A stretch of DNA of 64,000 nucleotides from an uncultured Gammaproteobacteria bacterium (lineage in GTDB: Bacteria > Pseudomonadota > Gammaproteobacteria > Steroidobacterales > Foliamicaceae), in contig OX639965.1 in the NCBI GenBank assembly GCA_951828235.1, positions 248,001 through 312,000 on the forward strand. The letters run 5' to 3'. Within the stretch, counting starts at the first letter, position 1; each line of letters begins with the position of its first letter. The notes under the pieces are model-generated. The model was not told where the DNA came from and made no database searches. It saw only the letters and a program-made list of their open reading frames with translations. A program made the position numbers and the translations under genes. Shown here piece after piece: positions 8,816 through 16,920 of the stretch.

Positions 8816-11272
8816 ATGAACACTCACCGTACGACTCTCACGATAGCAACGGTACTCGCGGGCCTGTTTCTTGCAAGCGATTTCGCCCTGACTGTCGCCC
8901 AGGCGCAGATCGAAGAAATAGTCGTCACCACACGCAAGCGCGAAGAGCGGCTGTCCGAATTACCGCTGTCCGTGTCGGCGCTGGGATGGGAGGACATCCA
9001 GAATCGCGGCGTGGAGCATCTGCTGGACCTGGCGCACCATGTGCCCGGCCTTGATTTCGAGACCACGGGCAGCATTGCCGGTTCGCGGCCGATTATTCGC
9101 GGCCTCAATCAGCAGACCCGCGTTGGCGACGAAGTCAACGTCGCGACTTTTGTGGATGGTGTCTACACCCCCGGGTTCAGCGGCTCGACCTCAATAGGTT
9201 TCGACGGCCTGGAGCGGGTGGAGGTCGCCAAGGGGCCGCAAAGCGCGCTCCAGGGCCGCAACAGCTTCGCCGGATCGATCAATTACATCACCCGACGGCC
9301 CGGAAACGAAGTCGAGTTCGGCGGCCGGGCGACGGCGGCGACTGAAGGCAAGTGGGATGCTTCCGCATATTTCGCGCTTCCCCTGGTCGAGAATGGGCTT
9401 GCAGTGCGTGTCGACGCCGGCGTTTTCAACAGCGGCGGGACGCACACCAACAGCATCAACGGCGACCGGCTCAACGACCAGGAATCCGGGTTTGTGCGCC
9501 TGAACGTCGTTTTCAATCCGAACGAGTCCCTGGACGGATTCTTCTCGCTCAGCTACAGGGACGACAGGATCTCACCGAGTCCGCGGGCCTTCGTCGCCGA
9601 CGACGATCCGCGCCTGATCGGAAAGCCTGCCTCCATAAGCCCTTTCGAGCGCGGCGAGGCCACCGCGGCAGGCATTTGCAGAGACGGCCTGGGGGGCGAG
9701 ATCGACTGCGGTATTCCCAGGTTGTTTGACGGCGAAGTGACCTCGCTGGGAGGCGAACTGTTCGCCGACCCGCTGGGCGTTGCAGGCGACCGGAACTCCC
9801 TTCGGGCAGTCCTGGAACTGGCGTGGGGCCTTGAAACCGTCACGGTCACCTCGCTCACTGGATTACAGGACCGCAAGGCCTTTACGTTTTCCGATGCCGA
9901 TATATCGCCTGAGGGCACCTCGTTCTCCGGCATCGTCGGGCGCAGTACCCAGGCATTGCGCGGCGGGCCTGTGCTCGCGCAATCGCTGACGGGATCGGAT
10001 GAAGACCGCTACGAAATCAGCCAGGACCTGCGGGTGCAATCCAACGGCGACAACACCCTGGACTGGCTGGCGGGCGTCTATTTCAGCAACGAAGACTTCG
10101 ACGACAACCGCAAGCGTTGCTCCGACCCGCCGGTGATGTCGAGAAGCACGGTCTACACGCAGGGATGCCCGCCCGTGATCGACGAGGAGGTGAACCGCAA
10201 GAACACGTTCAGATCCGTGTACGGCGCCTTCGACTTCGATGCTTCCGAGAAGTTGAACCTCGCTGTTGAACTCCGCTATACATCGGAGAAAAAGGAGTTC
10301 AACGAGATGCAGAACGTTTTCCCGATCAGGGACCCGTCGAGTGACGATTATGTTCCGCCGCAGGGCCGATTCGAGGACACCTTCACCTTCCTGACGCCCC
10401 GGGGCGTCGTTTCCTACCAGCCGAACAAGGACACCCTGCTCTACGCGGTCGCCGCGCGGGGGGCGAAGTCCGGCGGCTTCAACTCCGGATCGATCTGCGT
10501 GGGTCCCAACGACCCCGGTCCGGATTGTTCGGTCGCCGAACGGCGTTTTGAAATCGAAACTAACTGGACCTACGAAGCCGGGGCCAAGGTCAATCTGTTC
10601 GGCGCCGCGCAAGTCAATGCGTCGTTGTTTTACACGGACTGGAAGGACCAGCAGCTCATCGCGGGCACGGAACTGGCGACGAGCAGCAGCCCCATCGTGC
10701 GCAACATCGAGGGCTCCACGGTGCAGGGCCTCGAGCTGGAGGCCTTCGTGACGCTGACGGAAGCCATAAGCGTCAATCTCGGGTACGCCTTTACCGATAC
10801 CGAGTACGGCAACGCCTTCTCGACGGCGACGGACGACCTGGAAGGGGTGTGCGACATCCTGGAATGCGCGGTCATGGCCGACGACATGGGGGAAGGCCCG
10901 ATCACCACGGGTGAAATCACCGGCAATCAGTTCTCCAGCGTCAGCAGGCACTCCGGCAACGCAGGAATCGCATTCGTCAGCCCATTCATGAACAGCGGCT
11001 ATGACTTCTTCGGCCGCGCCGACGCCGTATTCCGCGGCAAGCGCTACATCGACGATTCCAACACCGGGTATATCGGCAGGCAGGTGACGGTGAATGTGCG
11101 TTTCGGCCTGCAAAGGGAAAACCTGTCCGTGCAGGGCTTTTGCAGCAACGTTACGGATGACGACACGCCGATCCGGACCTTTCTGCTGAGAAACTTCCTG
11201 GGCGTGCCGCACCGCGCAATACACGAGCGCGAGGGCCGCAAGTGCGGCGTAAGTTTCTCCTTCAGCTATTAA
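8816..11272 (+). CDS. TonB-dependent outer-membrane receptor
   Basis: 818 aa outer-membrane beta-barrel receptor that uses TonB/ExbBD energy to import a ligand. A Sec signal peptide ends near AQAQ (residues 28-31), followed at once by the TonB-box-like IEEIVVTTRKRE. The plug domain covers about residues 45-150 (PGLDFETTGS, VDGVYTPGFSG, VEVAKGPQSALQGRNS). The barrel follows, with family motifs KSGGFNSG and TNWTYEAGAK, and it ends in an aromatic residue (SFSFSY), as outer-membrane proteins do. This layout belongs to the large receptor class of sphingomonad and marine gammaproteobacterial catabolic clusters rather than a classical siderophore receptor. Its place inside the catabolic island suggests it brings in the island's substrate. 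Confidence 0.93.
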   Translation: MNTHRTTLTIATVLAGLFLASDFALTVAQAQIEEIVVTTRKREERLSELPLSVSALGWEDIQNRGVEHLLDLAHHVPGLDFETTGSIAGSRPIIRGLNQQTRVGDEVNVATFVDGVYTPGFSGSTSIGFDGLERVEVAKGPQSALQGRNSFAGSINYITRRPGNEVEFGGRATAATEGKWDASAYFALPLVENGLAVRVDAGVFNSGGTHTNSINGDRLNDQESGFVRLNVVFNPNESLDGFFSLSYRDDRISPSPRAFVADDDPRLIGKPASISPFERGEATAAGICRDGLGGEIDCGIPRLFDGEVTSLGGELFADPLGVAGDRNSLRAVLELAWGLETVTVTSLTGLQDRKAFTFSDADISPEGTSFSGIVGRSTQALRGGPVLAQSLTGSDEDRYEISQDLRVQSNGDNTLDWLAGVYFSNEDFDDNRKRCSDPPVMSRSTVYTQGCPPVIDEEVNRKNTFRSVYGAFDFDASEKLNLAVELRYTSEKKEFNEMQNVFPIRDPSSDDYVPPQGRFEDTFTFLTPRGVVSYQPNKDTLLYAVAARGAKSGGFNSGSICVGPNDPGPDCSVAERRFEIETNWTYEAGAKVNLFGAAQVNASLFYTDWKDQQLIAGTELATSSSPIVRNIEGSTVQGLELEAFVTLTEAISVNLGYAFTDTEYGNAFSTATDDLEGVCDILECAVMADDMGEGPITTGEITGNQFSSVSRHSGNAGIAFVSPFMNSGYDFFGRADAVFRGKRYIDDSNTGYIGRQVTVNVRFGLQRENLSVQGFCSNVTDDDTPIRTFLLRNFLGVPHRAIHEREGRKCGVSFSFSY

Positions 11273-11334
11273 TGCCGGCAAAACGAGCCGTATTCTGTTC
11301 TTGCCTTGAGGTCATCCCGGCGTAAACTGACAGC

Positions 11335-11808
11335 ATGGAATGGATGACGGCAGTTGCCCTGGCAACGCTCATGATTGGATTGTTCGCATGGCTGCGCGCG
11401 GACCTTATGGGGATGCGCAAGGAGTTGCGGGCCGAGATAGCGGAGCAGGGCAAGGCCCTGCGAGGCGAGATAGCGGAACAGGGCAAGGCCCTGCGAGGCG
11501 AGATAGCGGAACAGGGCAAGGCCCTGCGAGGCGAGATAGCGGAACAGGGCAAGGTCCTGCGGGGCGAGATAGCGGAACAGGGCAAGACCCTGCGGGGCGA
11601 GATTGCGGAGCAAGGAAAGACCCTGCGGGGCGGGATAGCCGAGCAAGGCAAGACTCTGCGCGGCGGGATGACGGAGCAGGGAAAGACCCTGCGGGGCGAG
11701 ATAGCGCTGCTGACGCAGGAAGTAGGCCGGCTGCGTGAGCGGATGGCTCACATGGAAGGTCTTCTTGAAGGCCTGCGCGAGGCGATTTCCGGAAAGCAGG
11801 TCGCCTGA
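11335..11808 (+). CDS. Membrane-anchored hendecad-repeat coiled-coil protein
   Basis: 157 aa protein of unknown function. Residues 4-20 form one membrane helix (MTAVALATLMIGLFAWL). From residue 36 there are eight near-identical 11-residue repeats of the form AEQGKxLRGEI, a hendecad pattern expected to make a long, nearly straight coiled coil. The tail VGRLRERMAHMEGLLEGL is another helix. A related, repeat-less small protein is at 24824. No convincing Shine-Dalgarno sequence precedes the ATG. It probably forms a membrane-tethered rod or oligomer; its role is unknown. It sits between a TonB receptor and the convergent end of a hydroxylase gene. Confidence 0.72.
   Translation: MEWMTAVALATLMIGLFAWLRADLMGMRKELRAEIAEQGKALRGEIAEQGKALRGEIAEQGKALRGEIAEQGKVLRGEIAEQGKTLRGEIAEQGKTLRGGIAEQGKTLRGGMTEQGKTLRGEIALLTQEVGRLRERMAHMEGLLEGLREAISGKQVA
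11440..11703 (+). repeat. Eight tandem 33-bp coding repeats
   Basis: Eight head-to-tail 33-bp units, each encoding 11 residues (AEQGKxLRGEI). The first three are almost identical at the DNA level, and later units drift (Ala to Val to Thr at the variable position, GEI to GGI or GGM). The array stays in frame throughout, so copy-number change by slippage would lengthen or shorten the rod in 11-residue steps without disrupting the protein. Confidence 0.93.
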
Positions 11809-11834
11809 ATTAACAACCCGCCGATATTGGCCTA

Positions 11835-13055
11835 TTACTCGATCAAGTCCGCTTTCTCCAGCGACCGCAGCATCGAGCTCTCCATCAGGAAGTCGGTCAT
11901 CAGGCGGCGGTCGCCGGTCAGGCGCTGCAGTTCGTCCCACACCTCGGCTCTTTCCCTCCTGCCCTTCACCCTGTGGCGCCGGTAGTTCCGGTCGGACCTG
12001 ACCTGCACCTCGTCGAGGGCGATTGAACGGCGCTGCCGCGAATAGCGATCCAGCAGCGATTCGTCCGCGTCTTCAAGGATGATCGCCCCCAGCTTGTCGC
12101 AAAGGTTGCGCGCATCATGAATGCCGCTGTTCATTCCCAGGCCGCCCGAGGGACTGTTCAGGTGCGCGGCATCGCCTGCCAGGACCATGCGCCCTGACCG
12201 GAAACTGTCTGCGATTCGCCGGTGAATGGTGTAGGCGCCCGCGTGAACGATCTCGTAAGGATCTTCTGTCGGGTGGATTTCCTGCAGCCGGGCCTGAACC
12301 TGCCCGGGCTGCAAGGCTTCCTGATGTGACTGCCCCGGTTTTGGAGAAAAGCCGACGCGCCAGACATCCTTCAGCTGCATCATGCTGAAGTGACTGTCCC
12401 GGGTCCAGCAGTAGTTGACGGACAGCAGGCCCTCGATTTGTTTGTCGAAGGGATAGCGCACCGCTACCGTAAGCGACGTTACCGGGTACGCCTCACCCCT
12501 GAAGTCCAGACCCATGGCCTTGCGGACCCGGCTCGTGGCGCCGTCCGCGCCGATGATGTAGCTGCCCCTGGCTGTGCGCTGTCCGTCCGGACCTTCCACC
12601 TCGGCTTTCACGCCGCCATCGCTCTGCGTGACATGGGTCACGCGAGTCCCGAACTGGAGCTCAAACAGGCTGTTGTCCCCCAGTCTCGAGTAAATCGCCC
12701 GCGTCAGCCGGAACTGCTCGCATTGCAGCCTGTAGGGATGAGAGGTCCTTTCCCGCAGGACATCCATATCGAATACGGCACATTCGCCCGTTTCGTGATT
12801 GCGGTACTGCCACCGCCTGCACTTCAGGCCATCCGCGAGTAAATCCGCCACGACTTCGGCGTCTTCGAGCACATCCAGCGTGGCCGGATGGAAGGTCGAG
12901 GCGCGCATGTCTTCGGGCAGCTCGTTCTCGGCCTCGAATACGGAAACCGGTATGCCGCTGCGGGTCAGGAACAGCGCGCAACTCAGCCCGACGGGCCCGG
13001 CGCCTGCAATCAGGACTCGATCGATTTCCGCCAAGCTAGCTGTCCGGCGCGGCAC
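11835..13055 (-). CDS. FAD-dependent aromatic hydroxylase (PHBH/UbiH fold), second copy
   Basis: 406 aa class A flavoprotein monooxygenase, clearly related to the one at 7483-8703 and of equal length. It shows the dinucleotide motif IAGAGPVGLSCALFL, the ASTFHPATLDVLED segment shared with the other copy, the DG motif GADGATSRVRKAMG, and the GD motif LAGDAAHLNSPSGGLGMNSG. It lies 9 bp downstream of the HpaB-like monooxygenase gene on the same strand, so the two form an operon. The pair would give successive or alternative hydroxylations of one aromatic ring, with reduced FAD made by this enzyme itself and by an unlinked reductase for HpaB. Confidence 0.9.
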   Translation of the reverse strand: MPRRTASLAEIDRVLIAGAGPVGLSCALFLTRSGIPVSVFEAENELPEDMRASTFHPATLDVLEDAEVVADLLADGLKCRRWQYRNHETGECAVFDMDVLRERTSHPYRLQCEQFRLTRAIYSRLGDNSLFELQFGTRVTHVTQSDGGVKAEVEGPDGQRTARGSYIIGADGATSRVRKAMGLDFRGEAYPVTSLTVAVRYPFDKQIEGLLSVNYCWTRDSHFSMMQLKDVWRVGFSPKPGQSHQEALQPGQVQARLQEIHPTEDPYEIVHAGAYTIHRRIADSFRSGRMVLAGDAAHLNSPSGGLGMNSGIHDARNLCDKLGAIILEDADESLLDRYSRQRRSIALDEVQVRSDRNYRRHRVKGRRERAEVWDELQRLTGDRRLMTDFLMESSMLRSLEKADLIE

Positions 13056-13064
13056 TGGTCCCGT

Positions 13065-14528
13065 TCATTCGGAGTCCCCGGGCACCGGGATGCTGTCCAG
13101 GAAGCCGTCCACGACCGCGCCAAAGGCGCTCCAGGGCGCCTCCCGGAAACTGTGGTTGCGCACGATGAATGACGGGCCGGCGAAAAAGTTCTCGTATTGC
13201 TGCTGGCGCGAACCGAACTCGCTTCCGTACATGTCCCAGGCCAGGCGGTAGAGCTTGACGCGGTCCACCGCGGACTCGTTTCCGGCCGCCCAGTAGTCCC
13301 GGAAAATGTCACGTGTCGCAGGGTTTTCCATTACCGAGATGTCGGCGGGCATCTGGAACACGCTGCCGCCGGACAATTCCCGCATCATCGCGATGATCTC
13401 GGGGTAATGCTCCTGGCACCAGTTCAGCGCGGCATACATGTAGCGGCGGTTGAAATTCACATAGCCATTGCCGAGCTCTTCATGGTCGTGTATCTGGCCC
13501 TGGATCATCCCGCCGAGCGCCGCTTCCCACGCGGCAAGCCTTCCGAGTTTCTCCGCCACCACGGGGATCTTGTCGACGCCGGCCGATTGCGTGATCTTGT
13601 GGATGATGCCGGCGATGAACTTCAGTTTTGCGTGGAAGCGCACATTGGACTGGTGGTTGCCGAGCGTGTGCGAGGCCGTCCGGACGTAGATCTCCCGCGA
13701 GAGCGCCGCGCGGTCGTGAACGAAAACGCGCTCCCAGGGCACCCGTACCTCATCGAAGATCAGCATCACGTCGCTCTCGTCGAAATTCGACGCCAGCGGG
13801 CTGTCGAACTCCGTGGCGGCATACAGCTCCATGGGCTTGCGGACCCACAGGGTCAGCCCTTCGGCATTCATCGGGACCGCGCAGGTGATGGCTTCCTTCT
13901 TCTTGTCATCCGAAATCGGCGTGAGGTTTCCGATCCAGACCTCATCACAGAAAACGCCCGCCGTGGCCAGCATCTTCATTCCGTTCAGGATGACGCCGTC
14001 GTCGTCTTCGCCGACTACCTGCAGCACGGCCTGGTATCCCCGGGTGTCGCCGAAGATGTTTTCGTTCTTGGACTGGGGAGCCGGATGCACGGCATACGAG
14101 GCATACAGGTCGTTCCTTCTGAGGTGCTCGTAGTAGTCCGTGACATTGCCCGAATACGAATCGCCGTCCCGGTCCAGTATTTCCGGATTCATCGCGAGCC
14201 CGGTCACGAAGCTGGCTACATGGTCCGGGCTTCGGCCGAAAAGACCGTACGTTCGTTCGGCGATCGCGTAGTGCGCCCGGGAGCGTTTGACCAGGTCTTC
14301 CTTCGACCGGGGCTTGAGGTAATAGGACGAGAATCTCTCGCCCTCCTCCTCGAACGACATCGGCTCGGCGTTGGCGGGGTCGGCCTTGTGGTCGAACAGC
14401 CCGGCAAGCGTCCGGGCGGCGCCCCGGAACGCCGGGTGTTCCACAACGTCTTCCACTTTCTCGCCCCCGATGTAGACGGTGCGTCCATCCTTCAACCCAG
14501 CCAGGAATTCCTTACCGGTACGCAGCAT
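13065..14528 (-). CDS. 4-hydroxyphenylacetate 3-monooxygenase family oxygenase (HpaB-like)
   Basis: 487 aa flavin-dependent oxygenase of the HpaB/PvcC family, which ortho-hydroxylates phenols using FADH2 supplied by a separate reductase (HpaC). Family features include the N-terminal LRTGKEFLAGLKDGRTVYIGG... opening, the acyl-CoA-dehydrogenase-like middle part (RGYQAVLQVVGEDDDGVILN, MLATAGVFCDEVWIG) and the C-terminal helical tail SGGSVFQMPADISVMENP. Length is normal. No hpaC-type reductase gene is in the window, so the partner must be elsewhere. It is the first gene of a unit with the FAD hydroxylase and is divergent from the Rieske oxygenase, sharing a 95-bp promoter region. The substrate could be any phenolic acid or amine. 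Confidence 0.9.
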   Translation of the reverse strand: MLRTGKEFLAGLKDGRTVYIGGEKVEDVVEHPAFRGAARTLAGLFDHKADPANAEPMSFEEEGERFSSYYLKPRSKEDLVKRSRAHYAIAERTYGLFGRSPDHVASFVTGLAMNPEILDRDGDSYSGNVTDYYEHLRRNDLYASYAVHPAPQSKNENIFGDTRGYQAVLQVVGEDDDGVILNGMKMLATAGVFCDEVWIGNLTPISDDKKKEAITCAVPMNAEGLTLWVRKPMELYAATEFDSPLASNFDESDVMLIFDEVRVPWERVFVHDRAALSREIYVRTASHTLGNHQSNVRFHAKLKFIAGIIHKITQSAGVDKIPVVAEKLGRLAAWEAALGGMIQGQIHDHEELGNGYVNFNRRYMYAALNWCQEHYPEIIAMMRELSGGSVFQMPADISVMENPATRDIFRDYWAAGNESAVDRVKLYRLAWDMYGSEFGSRQQQYENFFAGPSFIVRNHSFREAPWSAFGAVVDGFLDSIPVPGDSE

Positions 14529-14623
14529 CTTTCGGGCTCAGAGTGGAAAGCTAGAATGAAGGGTTAAATCCACGCCTGACCGTCGAACCGAATGGTTGCC
14601 TGCCGGACAAGAAGAGGACGAGC

Positions 14624-15760
14624 ATGTTGATGAACAACTGGTATGTGGCTGCCAAGAGCCATGAAGTGAATGCGGAAAAGCCATTGATTGTGCGTATGTT
14701 AGGCCAGAATTTCGTGCTCTTCCGCACTCCGGAAAACAAGGCCGTCTGTCTGACCAACACCTGCTGTCATCGCGGCGGCTCCATAGGCCGCGGCGAACTG
14801 GACGGGTCCGGACGCATCGCCTGCGGCTACCACGGCTGGAAATTCAATCCGCAGGGCCAGTGCGTCGAGATCCCCGCGCTCGGAAAAGACACCGCTATCC
14901 CGAGGCGCGCAAGGGTGGACTCGTATCCCGTGGAAGAGCATTTCGACTGGGTGTGGGTTTTCCTGGGAGACCTGGAAGAAAAAGAGCGTCCTGCGATCCC
15001 GACGACCGTTTTTCCCGAATACCACGACAAGGAAAACTGGCGCGTGGTCTCGATCGAGTTTGACGCCGACGTGAATTGGGCCCGCGGTCATGAGAACTCG
15101 CTCGACAGCGCGCACCCGGCGTTCGTGCATTCCCGTTTCGGCCGGCGCAGTGCGCCAAAGGTGCAGATCGTTCCCCTGGTCGAAAACGCCTTCGGGGGCC
15201 ATAACGCCACCCGCGAACGGGTCCCGCCCAAGCACAAGCAGGTGAGCAAGGACATTGCCAGACTCGTGTCCAAAAAAAGGGGCAATACGATTGCTTCCAC
15301 CGACTCCTACCTGGCCGGCATTTCGCACCGTATCGACATAACGCGGGAAGGCAACATCCGCCAGGTCACGGTTTCCGCGCGCACTCCGGTCGATCCCTGC
15401 AACACCCGGATCTTCATGCACCAGGTGCGCAATTACCTGATGGAGGAGGAGCACGATGAGGCGCGCCTCGACGGTATCCGGCTGGCCTTCCGCGAAGACT
15501 ATGAAGCGGTCGCTTCGGTGGAACCGAAGTTCGTGCCGCGCTCCATGGCGCACCAGCTCCTGGTCGAATCCGACCAGCTCGAAACGGCCTTTCGCAGAGT
15601 GCTGTTCGAGAAGGTGAAGGCGGGTTGGGAAATCGATTTCGAAAAGCTGGAGCGCGACGGGCGCTACAGGCATTTTTCCATTCCTTCGCCGGCCCGCCGG
15701 AAGGACCCCAAGAACTGGGTCCACCCAGTGGTGCCCACAACGTTCCCGCGCCCGGATTAG
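14624..15760 (+). CDS. Rieske non-haem iron oxygenase, alpha subunit
   Basis: 378 aa catalytic subunit of a ring-hydroxylating or O-demethylating oxygenase. The Rieske [2Fe-2S] ligands are complete: C47-x-H49 and C67-x2-H70 in TCCHRGG and CGYHGW. The mononuclear iron triad fits D161-x2-H164-x4-H169 in NSLDSAHPAFVH. Length and the N-terminal NNWYVAAKSHEV resemble single-subunit alpha-type oxygenases of the VanA/phthalate 4,5-dioxygenase class, which lack a beta subunit. ATG 14624 has a purine-rich site (AAGAAGAGGA) just upstream; ATG 14630 is a minor alternative. No ferredoxin or reductase gene is linked. It is divergent from the HpaB-like gene, and co-regulation is likely. Confidence 0.93.
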   Translation: MLMNNWYVAAKSHEVNAEKPLIVRMLGQNFVLFRTPENKAVCLTNTCCHRGGSIGRGELDGSGRIACGYHGWKFNPQGQCVEIPALGKDTAIPRRARVDSYPVEEHFDWVWVFLGDLEEKERPAIPTTVFPEYHDKENWRVVSIEFDADVNWARGHENSLDSAHPAFVHSRFGRRSAPKVQIVPLVENAFGGHNATRERVPPKHKQVSKDIARLVSKKRGNTIASTDSYLAGISHRIDITREGNIRQVTVSARTPVDPCNTRIFMHQVRNYLMEEEHDEARLDGIRLAFREDYEAVASVEPKFVPRSMAHQLLVESDQLETAFRRVLFEKVKAGWEIDFEKLERDGRYRHFSIPSPARRKDPKNWVHPVVPTTFPRPD

Positions 15761-15787
15761 CCAGTCAGTGCGACCGGCGCTGCATCG

Positions 15788-16870
15788 TCAGTAGTCGTAC
15801 CAGAAGTTGTGCCAGGCTGCCTGCTTGTGCAGGTAGTCCGCGGCTTCGCGCGCGTTGTCCGGCTGGTAGTCGGTCCAGGTGTTGGGCTGATAGCGTTCTT
15901 CGTACTGGTCGAAGACGTGACGGTACATGCTGATGTGAAAATCGGGAATCCGGTGACGCTCGCGGTACGCCGCCATGTCGATTACCGCGCGGCGCCGGGT
16001 CTCGAAGGGGCCGGCCTTGGCCAGCACCTCGCCCTTGGGCCCGAATATCGAGGACCGTCCAACCCAGTCATTGCGCGGGGCGTTCTCCACGAAAAATTCC
16101 TTGTTTTCGTAGCCGATATTCAGTGAATTGTTCACCACCACCGTGTAGACGTCGTGGTGGTAGGAGCACATCTGGGTGTCCTCCCAGCGGAACCCGCCGG
16201 TTGCGGGGCGCACCAGGATTTCCGCGCCCTTGAGCGCCTGGGCACGGAACAGTTCGGGCTCGTACTGGACCGGCGACATCGCGATGTTCCCTATGTCGGT
16301 CCGGGCGACGGGAATCACGGCGTCCCAGCCGTACATTTCCACGAAACGGTCGAAAACGTCGTAAATGCAGGTCGTGATCTGCTCGCTGTGCCGGAACGTT
16401 CCCCGCTTGGCGCGCTGCTTCCAGTGCCTGTCGACGATATTGCCTTGCGGACCCACCAGGATTTGCATGTTCATCACGTGACCCGGCCAGTCCTCCTCCT
16501 TGATCAGGCAGCCGAAAGCGATATAGCAGTCGTATTCCTTCGCCTTGAGCGCAATGGCCTCGATTTCGCCGGACTCGGGATAGCGCGCCACTTTCAGGTA
16601 TTGCTCGCGGTTCTTCCTGCCTCCTCCCTGCAGCGGGAACTCGTGGAAGCAGACAAGGTCGGCGCGTCCCTTGCCCTGCGCCTTGTCGATCGCGTTGAGC
16701 GTGTAGTCGAGGTTGTCCCGGATGAGCGGCTCCGGATCGTCCGGGTCGACCGGCCGGGTGCGCGTCTGCACGATGTTGATGGACACCTTGTCGCGGCGCA
16801 GGTCGACGGTCGGATAGGTGCCGTCCTTGCGCACCATCCGGGGAACGGGGATGTCGTTTCGAGTTGTCAT
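15788..16870 (-). CDS. Nitrilase-superfamily protein lacking the catalytic cysteine
   Basis: 360 aa protein of the carbon-nitrogen hydrolase superfamily (nitrilases, amidases, carbamoylases). The catalytic Glu region (CFHEFPLQG) and Lys region (HWKQRAKRGTF) can be seen. The nucleophile loop, normally holding Cys a few residues before a PE pair, reads GNIAMSPVQYEPELFR: no Cys, with Ser or Val at the aligned place. A Trp/Tyr-rich C-terminal extension follows. The ATG at 16870 is chosen because AGGTG lies just upstream; an upstream ATG (16894) would add eight residues. It follows the MFS gene on the same strand after 50 bp, so they probably form an operon. It may be a pseudoenzyme or a variant hydrolase. 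Confidence 0.8.
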   Translation of the reverse strand: MTTRNDIPVPRMVRKDGTYPTVDLRRDKVSINIVQTRTRPVDPDDPEPLIRDNLDYTLNAIDKAQGKGRADLVCFHEFPLQGGGRKNREQYLKVARYPESGEIEAIALKAKEYDCYIAFGCLIKEEDWPGHVMNMQILVGPQGNIVDRHWKQRAKRGTFRHSEQITTCIYDVFDRFVEMYGWDAVIPVARTDIGNIAMSPVQYEPELFRAQALKGAEILVRPATGGFRWEDTQMCSYHHDVYTVVVNNSLNIGYENKEFFVENAPRNDWVGRSSIFGPKGEVLAKAGPFETRRRAVIDMAAYRERHRIPDFHISMYRHVFDQYEERYQPNTWTDYQPDNAREAADYLHKQAAWHNFWYDY

Positions 16871-16920
16871 GGCGCACCTCTGCGTTTGCAGCATCCTAAA
16901 CGAAGGAGCTTATGCGGCGC

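Noticed and set aside
9863..11281. 472-codon frame opposite the first TonB receptor
   Set aside because: Antisense shadow of a receptor with an intact signal peptide and barrel end.
11301..11334. Possible leaderless promoter of the hendecad gene (TTGCCT and TAAACT)
   Set aside because: The -35 match is only three of six bases; the lack of a Shine-Dalgarno site alone is not enough.
11440..11703. Possible CRISPR array (regular 33-bp repeats)
   Set aside because: The units are contiguous with no spacers and keep one reading frame encoding 11-residue repeats, so it is a coding repeat.
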